A stretch of DNA of 64,000 bases, taken from positions 22,759,989 to 22,823,988 of the forward strand of contig OX638132.1 in the NCBI GenBank assembly GCA_951804985.1. The letters are read 5' to 3'. The stretch is from Dryomyza anilis. Its lineage: Eukaryota > Arthropoda > Insecta > Diptera > Dryomyzidae. The notes beneath the pieces were generated by a model that saw only the letters and a list, made by a program, of their open reading frames with translations, made no database searches and was not told the origin of the DNA. This document shows positions 10,086 through 21,247 of the stretch, piece after piece. A program made the translations under genes and the position numbers. The number at the start of each line of letters is the position of its first letter. Position 1 is the stretch's first letter.

Positions 10086-12516
10086 ATTTATAATTTATAA
10101 CTTATAATTTATAATTTATAATTTATAATTTATAATTTATAATTTATAATTTATAATTTATAATTTATAATTTATAATTTATAATTTATAATTTATAATT
10201 TATAATTTATAATTTATAATTTATAATTTATAATTTATAATTTATAATTTATAATTTATAATTTATAATTTATAATTTATAATTTATAATTTATAATTTA
10301 TAATTTATAATTTATAATTTATAATTTATAATTTATAATTTATAATTTATAATTTATAATTTATAATTTATAATTTATAATTTATAATTTATAATTTATA
10401 ATTTATAATTTATAATTTATAATTTATAATTTATAATTTATAATTTATAATTTATAATTTATAATTTATAATTTATAATTTATAATTTATAATTTATAAT
10501 TTATAATTTATAATTTATAATTTATAATTTATAATTTATAATTTATAATTTATAATTTATAATTTATAATTTATAATTTATAATTTATAATTTATAATTT
10601 ATAATTTATAATTTATAATTTATAATTTATAATTTATAATTTATAATTTATAATTTATAATTTATAATTTATAATTTATAATTTATAATTTATAATTTAT
10701 AATTTATAATTTATAATTTATAATTTATAATTTATAATTTATAATTTATAATTTATAATTTATAATTTATAATTTATAATTTATAATTTATAATTTATAA
10801 TTTATAATTTATAATTTATAATTTATAATTTATAATTTATAATTTATAATTTATAATTTATAATTTATAATTTATAATTTATAATTTATAATTTATAATT
10901 TATAATTTATAATTTATAATTTATAATTTATAATTTATAATTTATAATTTATAATTTATAATTTATAATTTATAATTTATAATTTATAATTTATAATTTA
11001 TAATTTATAATTTATAATTTATAATTTATAATTTATAATTTATAATTTATAATTTATAATTTATAATTTATAATTTATAATTTATAATTTATAATTTATA
11101 ATTTATAATTTATAATTTATAATTTATAATTTATAATTTATAATTTATAATTTATAATTTATAATTTATAATTTATAATTTATAATTTATAATTTATAAT
11201 TTATAATTTATAATTTATAATTTATAATTTATAATTTATAATTTATAATTTATAATTTATAATTTATAATTTATAATTTATAATTTATAATTTATAATTT
11301 ATAATTTATAATTTATAATTTATAATTTATAATTTATAATTTATAATTTATAATTTATAATTTATAATTTATAATTTATAATTTATAATTTATAATTTAT
11401 AATTTATAATTTATAATTTATAATTTATAATTTATAATTTATAATTTATAATTTATAATTTATAATTTATAATTTATAATTTATAATTTATAATTTATAA
11501 TTTATAATTTATAATTTATAATTTATAATTTATAATTTATAATTTATAATTTATAATTTATAATTTATAATTTATAATTTATAATTTATAATTTATAATT
11601 TATAATTTATAATTTATAATTTATAATTTATAATTTATAATTTATAATTTATAATTTATAATTTATAATTTATAATTTATAATTTATAATTTATAATTTA
11701 TAATTTATAATTTATAATTTATAATTTATAATTTATAATTTATAATTTATAATTTATAATTTATAATTTATAATTTATAATTTATAATTTATAATTTATA
11801 ATTTATAATTTATAATTTATAATTTATAATTTATAATTTATAATTTATAATTTATAATTTATAATTTATAATTTATAATTTATAATTTATAATTTATAAT
11901 TTATAATTTATAATTTATAATTTATAATTTATAATTTATAATTTATAATTTATAATTTATAATTTATAATTTATAATTTATAATTTATAATTTATAATTT
12001 ATAATTTATAATTTATAATTTATAATTTATAATTTATAATTTATAATTTATAATTTATAATTTATAATTTATAATTTATAATTTATAATTTATAATTTAT
12101 AATTTATAATTTATAATTTATAATTTATAATTTATAATTTATAATTTATAATTTATAATTTATAATTTATAATTTATAATTTATAATTTATAATTTATAA
12201 TTTATAATTTATAATTTATAATTTATAATTTATAATTTATAATTTATAATTTATAATTTATAATTTATAATTTATAATTTATAATTTATAATTTATAATT
12301 TATAATTTATAATTTATAATTTATAATTTATAATTTATAATTTATAATTTATAATTTATAATTTATAATTTATAATTTATAATTTATAATTTATAATTTA
12401 TAATTTATAATTTATAATTTATAATTTATAATTTATAATTTATAATTTATAATTTATAATTTATAATTTATAATTTATAATTTATAATTTATAGTTTATA
12501 ATTTATAGTTTATAAT
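10086..12516. repeat. 7-bp satellite (TATAATT)n, about 347 units
   Basis: About 2.43 kb of nearly perfect tandem 7-mers made only of A and T. Variants were seen only at the edges: a C near 10101 and G-containing units (atagttt) near 12493-12510. The homogeneity implies recent expansion or strong homogenisation. Array length in an assembly is unreliable for such sequence. Confidence 0.97.
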
Positions 12517-12719
12517 TATTATATTATAAATTATATAAAATAAAAATATCAAATTCTTGGTAAAAATGGTATTACCAAAATTGTTTACAATTTTAATAAC
12601 AAATATTTGAGTTTTATAATAATAATAACTTAAATGTAATAATTGTAATTTATTTAATTAGTAGTTTGTAATAATTAGTAAGTTTTTTCATTCATAATTT
12701 TTCCAGATATGTGAAACGA

Positions 12720-12848
12720 AATGCAGAATCAGAAAATATCAAAACGTAGCAACAAAATAATAACAAGGACAGAAGAACGAACAGCATTAGATGCAGATCT
12801 TGCAGAAACAGTAGCAGCGGATCGGCTCGACACACGAAACAGCTGAGA
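12720..12848 (+). other. short ORF shared by both foldback arms (right arm copy)
   Basis: Plus-strand mirror of the left-arm ORF, starting MQNQKISKRSNKIITRTEER. It carries three extra codons (GAT CTT GCA) and stops at TGA after DTRNS, where the left arm has TGG. The 42-codon frame is too short to assign. Confidence 0.35.
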
Positions 12849-13066
12849 TCCTAAAATTACAAAAATTCTCGACTCTCAGCGCAGCAAGTTGCAAATTGGT
12901 TTCTGCAGGAAGAGAGTAGAAATAATGTTTATATTATCTGTCTCTCTGACTCTAGTTGCGTAAAAAATAATAGGACTTATCTTTGGTCGATGCACTTCAG
13001 CGAGTAAATCCCAACGAGTTCGGATGAGACCTCTTATAATATTTGTACTCTCTGATAATACTATCG

Positions 13067-13285
13067 ACTGTCATTTGCGAAATGAACGCAAAACTGTAGA
13101 GTGTAGTAATGCGTATTTGCAGAGGAAACTTCAAAACCATTTCTGCAGATTATTACAAACTGTGCATCTTTTTACTATCTCGATTTTTTTTAATGCATTT
13201 TTGATTTAAATTTTTTACTAAAAAAATACTATTTTCGAGTTTTCGTGTTGATTTCTCTGAAACTACCCAGCAAACCAAACGATAA
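13067..13285 (+). repeat. R-A repeat, copy 1, right piece
   Basis: Continues the R-A copy interrupted at 9443. tgcagaggaaacttcaaaac matches 54.83 kb, and the tail with tttttgatttaaattttt matches 57.46 kb. No gene. Confidence 0.55.
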
Positions 13286-14666
13286 TCTATATATATATAA
13301 ACTCTTGGTCCGTTTGTCAGTTTGTCAGTCTGTCAGTCAGTCTGTCAGTATGTCGGTCTGTCGATCTGTCGGTTTTTCGTTCTGTCGGTCCTTCTGTCTG
13401 TCTGTTTTTCCAGCATCACGTCTAAGCCGCTGAACCGATTTAACTGAAATTTTGCACCAGGATTCTTGGAGTCCGGAGGGTGTAATAGGCTATATATGGG
13501 TGGGATTGGACAAAAATGGAGTGGCACCTCCCATACAACCCATACTTTCAAAACGACATAACTCGGCACATGCACAAGCTAAGAAAATGACACAAAACAA
13601 CTCAAATAGAAAAAAAAATACAAAAGCAAAAACATAAAAACAAAAGCAAACTCAAAAACAAAAGTAAAAGTAAAAGCACATAACTCAAGCAATAACTCAA
13701 AAACAACAGAAAAATAAAAAAAAATAAAAATCAAAATTAAAAGCAAATACAAAAAACAAAAGGAAAAACACAAAAGCAATTACAATTACACAAAAGCAAA
13801 ACCACAAAAACAAAAGCAAAAACACAAAACAAAACAACAAAAAACACGACAAAAAAAACCCAAAAATAAAGCAAAAACACAAGCAGTACACAAAAGATAA
13901 ACACATAAACAAAATCAACCACACTAAAATTCCCCATACTAACCTCACCACACTAAATTTCACCAAATTAAAACTAACCACATCAAAATTCACCACACTA
14001 AAATTCACCACATTTAAATTCACTACACTAAAACTCACAGCAATAAAATTCACCACACTAAAATTCTCAAAATTAAAACTCACCGCTAAAATTTTCAAAA
14101 TTAAAACTCACCACACTAAAATTCACCACACTAAAATTCACAAAATTAAAACTCACCACACCAAAATTAGCCACACTAACATTCACCACACTAAAACTCA
14201 CCACACTAAAATTCACCACACTCAAATTCAAAACACTAAAACTCACCACACTAAAATGCACCACACTCAAATTCAACACACTAAAACTCACCACACTAAA
14301 ATGCACCACACTTAAACTCACCACACTAAAACTCATCATACCAAAATTCACCACACCTAAACTTACCACACCGAATCTTACCACACTAAAACTTCTACAG
14401 GGAAAAACTCTACGGGGAAGAATTCTACGGGAAAGAATTCTACGGGGAAGCACAGTCTGCGAAAGAATTGTCTATGAGAAAAGTTGTTTTAGCGGAGAAT
14501 TAGTTTTGTTTTGGTTACTACATTTATTAAACCAATAAAAAACGTCCACAGCGAAGCACGGCTTCCTGATAAAAATAATAATAAAAATGTTTTTCATATT
14601 AATAAAAATGCTCCATATCCTTGCATTCACAAAAACTTTGCACTAGTCGCGCACAGGTCCAGCTAG
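13286..14666 (+). mobile_element. Helitron-like (DINE-1-like) non-autonomous element, copy 1
   Basis: The 5' end tctatatatatataaactc and the 3' end gcgcacaggtccagctag, ending in CTAG just before TTTT, are Helitron/Helentron-type termini. The minus-strand copy at 28.6 kb ends the same way. Subterminal words (aagccgctgaaccgattt, caaaacgacataactcggc) are shared with the 48 kb copy. The centre holds an A/C-rich block (about 13575-13920) and the 15-bp minisatellite. No Rep/helicase ORF is present, so it is non-autonomous. Confidence 0.75.
13922..14395. repeat. 15-bp minisatellite inside Helitron copy 1
   Basis: Tandem units of the type actaaaattcaccac, about 31 degenerate copies. The reverse-complement array is in the 48 kb Helitron. 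Because 15 is a multiple of three, long meaningless ORFs result (repeating VVNFS/VVSFS on the minus strand). Confidence 0.9.
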
Positions 14667-15599
14667 TTTTACGATATCGAAATAGTTTTCGATAATCTAT
14701 AATGATACGAAAAAGATAAGGTTTTCTATAAAAACGTACCTATCTAATATGCATATTTTTTTTGTCGTTATAGATATCGAGATGATATCATAAATGGAAT
14801 TATTTTCGATAAACAAATTTTATTTATTAAGAAAAACGCAATTCAATTTTCAAATACTTTGAGTTTTGTATCTAAAATTAATCATTATTATATTGAATTT
14901 AAATATTATCGTCAAATTATTTGTAAGGGAAGTGGACCAATTTAAAACGGTCGGATATTCAATTACCTTTTATTCTATACAACACTTGATCATATGAATT
15001 ATTTAGAACGCGAGATATATACAAATATTTGTGATCACCATTTTATAAACTATGTTCAAAAGTTATTAGTAGATATTTAGTAAACCTATATAAAGAAAAA
15101 TAAATTTAACCGTATTTTCGGAGTCAGGGATTAATTTATGGAATACAAAAATAGTCTTGAGTGCTGCGCAGAATGGTGTTGGGTAGTGCAATCTAAATTC
15201 TATCACAATACTATCCATCAAATTAAAAAAAATGGTTCGCAGATATGTTGTATTGAGTAAAAGTTAAAGATTTAATTGGAAATGTAATAACTTTTTTTCA
15301 GTTGGACTGAAATTTCAATTAAAAACACATTAAGAATCACATAAAGAATTAAATATGAAGTACTCCCCTAATCCAATATATTAACTTCTTAAGTCTACTA
15401 TCATAAATAAAAATATATTTCTAAACAGACTAGTCCGTTATATAACCGTTACTTAAATTATATCTTCACCTAGAAATTAAACTACATAACCTATACATTA
15501 AACTATGACACAATAAACTAACACTCTTTAATTTTCGCTTTTTTTGTGTCTCAAAAAAAAAAAAAATATATGTAATAAAAATAAAGTACTTCATTTGTA
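14667..15599. other. non-coding, with dispersed repeat at about 14960-15190
   Basis: No gene. The stretch with caacacttgatcatatgaat, aacgcgagatat and ttcggagtcaggga recurs diverged at 57.59-57.80 kb in the same orientation. The remainder is AT-rich sequence with no recognised feature. Confidence 0.45.
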
Positions 15600-16140
15600 A
15601 TGCGTTACTTACGCATTACTTCCACGCTAATTGCTGCAACGTTGTGCGCTATTGCTCTAATGACCCAACTGCCATTACGTACTGCGACTGAGCGACCTTT
15701 TCCGACCATTTTAATTGAGTTAACAGTGACGCAGCAGCTCGTTTTGCGCCGCTGCCATTTGCAGTTTTCTTCAGCGCTTAATGGCACAAAGGCTGACACT
15801 TTCGAACACACATTCGGATTTTTTTTGTTGGATTCCGTTTTTACTTCTTCCGTTTCTATTTTGTTGACTGGGCAACCACCAGGCATACTACGACGTACGA
15901 CACTCGAGTGTAATAAAACGTTCATAGCGGCAGGTTAGTTGTGTTGTCCTTATGAAGGATTTGTACTTGCTGGCTCTACCAAGCGGCAGAGGTAATGTGT
16001 CTGATATTTTAGTAGGTTATGTGAATAGGGTTTTGATACACTTGGTAATGGAGATGCAATGCTGTGTAAGGCTCATGTTTAATTATTTTGTAACATACCA
16101 CGTCGCATGCGGTGTTGCACAGCTGTGCTAAGCATAAAAT
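15600..16140. other. less repetitive, GC-richer island
   Basis: Balanced base composition and no relative elsewhere in the window. Open frames exist on both strands (plus 112 aa, minus 106 aa) but neither resembles a known protein or has clear splice context. Possible unique intergenic or regulatory DNA, or a decayed exon. Confidence 0.3.
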
Positions 16141-16731
16141 AGCTAAGTACACTTAAGTGTATTTAGAGGCCGAGTGGCGTCAGCATGACACAGAGTTGTT
16201 TTTTCAAAATACTTGATGTTTAATTTGCAAAGTAGACAAAAAGAAAAACTGGTTGAAATGTTAAAAATAGATTTTTTTTTTGTATAAAAATATTTTTTTT
16301 TGTAATTGATAACACTGCCCTATACCAATTTTGCCTCAGTGAAATTATGAAAACAAAAATGTCATCGTTTTTATTACACGATCGAATTCCAATAGTGTTT
16401 TATATAAAATTTGTAAAGAAAGTGATTTGAATTATATGTCTCAGTAGAAAAATATATTTTTCAAAGAATTCAATGTGCTTGCATTGCCTTGAACGATTTA
16501 AATTAGTTGGAAATTCGCTTTTAATATTGCGACATCAAATTCACAACCGTTCGAATTAATTTCGCTCATACACACAGAATAGAGATTTGTTGCGCTAACC
16601 AACTCTTCGCACAACCAACTTATTCGGTTCTCTCAACCGCTTAGTCGGTCGTTATTGTCAAAAGTAAAAGAGTTGTAGTTTGGACTACAATCAATTTCCG
16701 AAAGTTTTAGAACAATTGGAAGTGTGTATAG

Positions 16732-17047
16732 CACTGGTTCCCAACTGGTGGGTCGCGACCCCCAAGAGGATCCATTTTCAGGGGGTCGCCAAGGAATTAG
16801 ATTTTTAAATAATTTAATTAAATAACATTTTAAATTTATCAATATGAAGAATTAAATTGTAAAGGTATTAAAAATAGTAAAAACACTTTTAATCTGAAAT
16901 TGTCGTTGTCGTAAAATCAAATAGAAAAATTGCAATATTCCAAAAGTGTACAAAAGAGAAAAAATTCGTAAACATTCGAATGATTAGACTGTTCTACAAG
17001 GATGTTAATATGGAATGAAACCTCTTATTTTATAGATTTAGTTCGCT

Positions 17048-17090
<43 letters not shown>

Positions 17091-17693
17091 GTTTATAGAT
17101 TTAGTTCTTGCTGCGTACTCAGAATTTGCCCACTACGAAATTTGTTTTACCTAAAAAGTGTGTCAAGAGAGTAATTTATCACAATTTAAATTGAGAAAAT
17201 TTAAAATGATTTCAGTGACAAAAATCCTTTGGGGTAACGGTTCCGATTCTGGTTTCAAGGCCTATTATAATTGCGAATTCGGGAACACAAATACATTTTA
17301 AAAGTGTTCCAATTCCGAAAATAAAATCGAAACCGGTTCGCATTTTAGTTCCTCGCTATTATATGATTTCTGTATGTACTGTTGGCGTGCGAAAAATATT
17401 TAAATAATAAATTCTTTATTATTTCTATTTTATTTGTTACAAATTTCATAAGGAAAATCTCAATATATAATTTCTTAAATTCATTAGATTTGTAATTTTT
17501 AGAATTTTCTCAATTTTTTTTCGAATTTTTGCAATATTAATTGTAAAATCCTAATTTCATTTGGAATAGCCTCAATTTAAAATGAAATGTTTCAATTCAA
17601 CAAAAAATCTCTATTTTATAATTTTAAAGGGGTCGCAGGAGACATATGGAGTTGAAAAGGGAGTCGCGACACCAAAAAGGTTGGGAACCACTG
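16732..17693. mobile_element. hAT-like non-autonomous element
   Basis: Terminal inverted repeats cactggttcccaac and gttgggaaccactg (one mismatch) continue into a gggtcgcgac word at both ends. Flanking 8-bp duplications gtgtatag (16724-16731) and gtctatag (17694-17701) differ at one base. Eight-base duplications and this type of terminus fit hAT. At 962 bp with no transposase, it is non-autonomous. It contains a TTTA microsatellite at about 17046-17090. Confidence 0.85.
17046..17090. repeat. (TTTA)n microsatellite
   Basis: About eleven tandem tttA tetramers inside the hAT-like element. Confidence 0.9.
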
Positions 17694-17843
17694 GTCTATA
17701 GGCTAATATTTTAAGTACTTACCGAATATAGCAGTTTCGCCAGCAAATTTGTAGACAATTGGTTTTAACCAAATAAAGTTGGTTGTCACAACTAACTTGT
17801 TGGTTCATCCAACCTCATGCCAAACGAGGATTTTTCTGTGTGT

Positions 17844-19317
17844 ATGATATTTGTATTTTTAATATGCCAACAAAAATTCAGAAGGAAGGTATCGTATTGG
17901 TATAGTCACTGAATACCTTGCTCTACATTACAAAAATTTGATTGTTCATGAAAAAACAAAAATAGTTTGCGAGATATAAGCATAAAGTCAAAAAACGTAA
18001 AAAATGTATGGAAATGGCAATAAAAAAGAAAATATTTCGCTTTAAAGCATAAAATAGTATATAAGAAAATGAAAAAACTGAGAAAGTAATGAGCGAAATG
18101 AAAAATAAATGAACAAAATTCAAACAGAACAACAAGAAAATGGAAATCTGTGAAGAAGATAAAATTTGAATTCAAAGTAATTTGAATGAAAAAAATATAC
18201 ATTCTTCCACTAGAATAATTGAAAGTGGAAGAATGAAGAAAACAAAGGATAAGAAACAAAAACAAAGAAAATAAAAGTAAAGTAAAAAATTAAATAAATA
18301 AAAGGTAGAGGGGCTGCCAGGATAGAACTAAAATGGAAAGAAAAAGTTGAAATACGCGAAATTGATAGAATTGAAATATGGGAAAGTAATAGAAACGAAA
18401 AGAGAGATATTTGCTCATAAAAAAAATAAAAGAATAAAAATAAAATAAAATATAAATAAAATACAGAAAAGAAATATTGAAAAAAAATGAATAAAATGTA
18501 AAACAAAGAAAATACAGAAAAGAAAGGTAATAAATGGAAAAAATATATCTAAGATATAAAAAACGTGGAAATAAACCGAATGAAAGATAAGTTCAGAGAG
18601 ATAAGTACAGAATTGTTAAACAACAAATTACTTTCTTAAAAAAAGAAATAAATAAAAACAATATGAATTTGTCAAATTGTCCATTTGTAGAAAAAGTATC
18701 GTTACAACAAAACAAAACATACTTTGTAAGATTTAAATTGAATTGTCTTAAAAGATTATCTTAAAAGACTGACTGTCCTTAAATATGGGCACAGCTATAG
18801 CTATTATATTTATTTGCTTAACATATGTATAATTAATTATATATATTATGTATCAATTACTCAATAAAGGATGTTTAAAAAAAAATCTTGAATTTCTTTG
18901 TACGGTGCACTCTAGGACAGATGTTAAATCGAGGTAGACACAAGTCGAAAATTTGATCTCTCAAAAATCAACGAACTTGGTGGCATCGTCTTCGTTAAAC
19001 CTTCCTCTATTAGTAACCACAACATTTTTTTAAACATTATTTCGTACATCGCCGTGGTAACAAGTTATGTGGAGACATGTGGGCACTCAAATTTTGTTTG
19101 CCTTCAGTTTATCAGCAGTAAAGAAATCAACTCGTTTTATCATCTGATATAGGATTGTGAGCACTTTCAACCCATAGTAATCTCATTGTAAGTACAAAAT
19201 TTCATGGTAAGAATTTTTTAGGATTAAATAGGATAAAAGTTCATAGAAAATTTTGAATATTTTGACTTCAACGAATACTTTACTATAATAAAAATAATAT
19301 AAAGTAATTTGAAAAGA
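17844..19317. other. non-coding, with a purine-biased tract 17930-18660
   Basis: From about 17930 to 18660 the plus strand is dominated by A and G (words such as gaaaatgaaaaaactgagaa). The antisense frames therefore look like Phe/Ser/Leu-rich proteins; these are composition artefacts. Nothing else was recognised up to 19317. Confidence 0.5.
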
Positions 19318-19566
19318 CTACATTCGGTTAAATCGAATTGTTTATAAATTTGTTGACGAAACTGCCATATTAGTCTATACGCTTGAAATATTAGTCTATA
19401 CGCACTTCCAATGGTTTTAAATAAAATTGCTCTAAAACAGTTTGAAATTGGTTGCAGTACAAACTAAAACTCATATTTTTATTTATAATATCCGACCAAG
19501 CAGTTGAGAGAACCGAATAAGTTGGGCAAGGAGTTGGTTAGCGCAACAAATCTCTATTCTGTGTGT
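19318..19566 (+). mobile_element. MITE R-D, copy 2, 5'-truncated
   Basis: Shares cattcggttaaatcgaattg, repeated 'attagtctatac' and the tctattctgtgtgt end with the copy at 19807-20134, but lacks the left terminus. Confidence 0.6.
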
Positions 19567-19806
19567 ACATACCACTGTACCAAATTTCAGACTTTTGTCC
19601 ACCTAAAACTGGATTTCATTTCACAGTGCAGTATATATTTTAGAATTCTATAAATTGTTACTTCAAATATTTATTAGACTATCTCATTGTACATACTTTG
19701 ATGTGTAGTTGGATATTGTTTTTTTTTGATAGATGTTACCAGAAGATCCAAACTTATATATTGCAACAATGGGATCTTTAACAAGTTGCTACAAATTATC
19801 TTTGTT

Positions 19807-20134
19807 ACACACAGAAAAATTCTCTTTTGACATGAGGTTGGAAGAATGAAAAAGTTAGTTGTTCCATCTAACTTCATTCGGTTAAATCAAATGGTTTACA
19901 AATTTACTGCCGGAATTGCTATATTAGCCTATACACTTGGAATATTAGTCTATACACACTCCTAATGGTTCTAAAACTGTACTAAATGGTTCTAAAACAG
20001 TTCGAAATTGGTTACAGTACAAACTACAACTCATTTCAGTTTGACAATAACAACCGGCTAAGCGGTTGAGAGAACCGACATTTTTGGTTGGCGAAAAAGT
20101 TGGTTGGCGCAACAAATCTCTATATTCTGTGTGT
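19807..20134 (+). mobile_element. MITE R-D, copy 3, intact
   Basis: A 328-bp element from acacacagaaaaattctctt to atctctatattctgtgtgt, with inverted ends. It is the best reference copy of R-D in the window. A short ORF across 19.7-19.9 kb is a shadow of it. Confidence 0.7.
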
Positions 20135-20972
20135 ACATTTGATATTGGTTTTAAGTTTTTTCAAGACCCGATCGTGTTATATTGGTTTAATATTTAAGAA
20201 ATAAATTGTTATGGAAAATTCTTGAACGCATCATCCTTCTCAGGCTTTAGAGCAGAGGAATTAGTTAAAAATGTCATTTAACTACTTTTTGCTCTGACTT
20301 CATCTACCCCCAAACTGTCAGCAACATGCATCGTCTATCCGGCGAAACTATTTTTTTGTGTTGTTACTCTTGCGTTTACCGCCATTTCCGACATTAAACA
20401 ACCACAACCAAGTCATTCAACCAACGTATCCTTTTTGACCCTCTTCGTTGGCTTCGTCAGCTTCCGCTGTTGCTGCCCCCTTGGTATGTTTGGTAGTAAG
20501 TGTTTCACTTTAGTGAAAAATAATGCAGCGTGAAATGAGTTTTAAATTATTTTCACTGCTACGCATTCGTGGACACGTAATTTCCAAACGCTAGGACGAA
20601 ACACACGTCGTGTCGTACGTGGTCTCTGCGGTCCTGTACGCGACTGTGTATTATTTGAAAATTGGTCGGGTGCTCACTTTATTTAATGAGCATTTTGGGA
20701 TAACTGCGGCATTGAATCACATACTGGCGTGGACTGGCTGTACGCGACATCGATCTTCCCGGACAGAAAAAGGTAACAATTCTAAAAATTAAAAAAAAAA
20801 AAAATAATAACAAAATTCAAACGGCTAATGCCCACTTAAATGGAAAGTAGAAGTAAGTTGATGTCAGACAAAACCCCGACATTAAATAATCTGCTCCTTG
20901 ATCGAATTGGTTTTTTGAATTACATAAATCATATAAAGTGCATAGTGTAATTGCGCCTTAAAAATGTGATTA
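20135..20972. other. less repetitive island
   Basis: Contains GC-richer sequence (about 20280-20770) with no relative elsewhere in the window. A 60-codon frame starting at 20610 has no recognisable features. It may be unique intergenic DNA between MITE copies. Confidence 0.3.
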
Positions 20973-21247
20973 GTTGTACTAACTAACTTCATTCGGATAA
21001 ATCGAATGGTTTACAAATTTGCTAGCGGAACTGCTATATTAGCCTATACACATGCAAAATTAGTCTATACACACTCCTAATTGTGCTAAATCTGTACTAA
21101 ATTGTTCTAAAACAGTTCGTAATTGGTTGCAGTACAAACTACAACTCTTTATTTTGACTATAACAACCTACTAAGTGGTTGAGAGAACCGAATAATTTGG
21201 TTGGGCAATGAGTTGGGTGGCGCAACGAATCTCTATACTGTGTGTAG
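20973..21247 (+). mobile_element. MITE R-D, copy 4
   Basis: Matches copy 3 from actaactaacttcattcgg to ctctatactgtgtgtag. Its right end is exactly where foldback FB1 inserted. Confidence 0.6.

Larger units (their letters stand above)
9446..13066. mobile_element. foldback element with 7-bp satellite core
   Basis: Two inverted arms (about 9446-9970 and 12598-13066) match closely in mirror image. Shared words include aagaggtctcatccgaactc on the left and its complement on the right, ctgcaggaagagagtagaaa, and gtgaaacgaaatgcagaatc. Between them is the AT-only satellite at 10086-12516 plus short unique shoulders. The element sits inside R-A, so it is the younger of the two. No target duplication could be fixed because the outermost 20 bases of the arms are diverged. 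Class II foldback structure is the best call; a transposase is not visible. Confidence 0.8.
16570..17843 (-). mobile_element. MITE family R-D, copy 1, split by a hAT element
   Basis: Ends acacacagaatagagattt and tctgtgtgt are inverted repeats. Without the hAT insertion the copy is about 304 bp, like the intact copy at 19807-20134. Relative to that copy this one is reversed. It holds ggttgg/ccaacc-type words near its ends. No coding capacity. Confidence 0.7.

Noticed and set aside
13579..14453. Minus-strand ORFs rich in Phe and Val
   Set aside because: They come from the A/C-rich block and 15-bp array of the Helitron at 13.3 kb.
15600..15938. Possible exon with frames open on both strands
   Set aside because: No recognisable domain, splice signals or codon bias; kept only as an unclassified island.
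17906..18506. Hydrophobic minus-strand ORFs that look like membrane proteins
   Set aside because: The plus strand is purine-biased, so antisense frames read Phe/Leu/Ser by composition; no stable start or family match.
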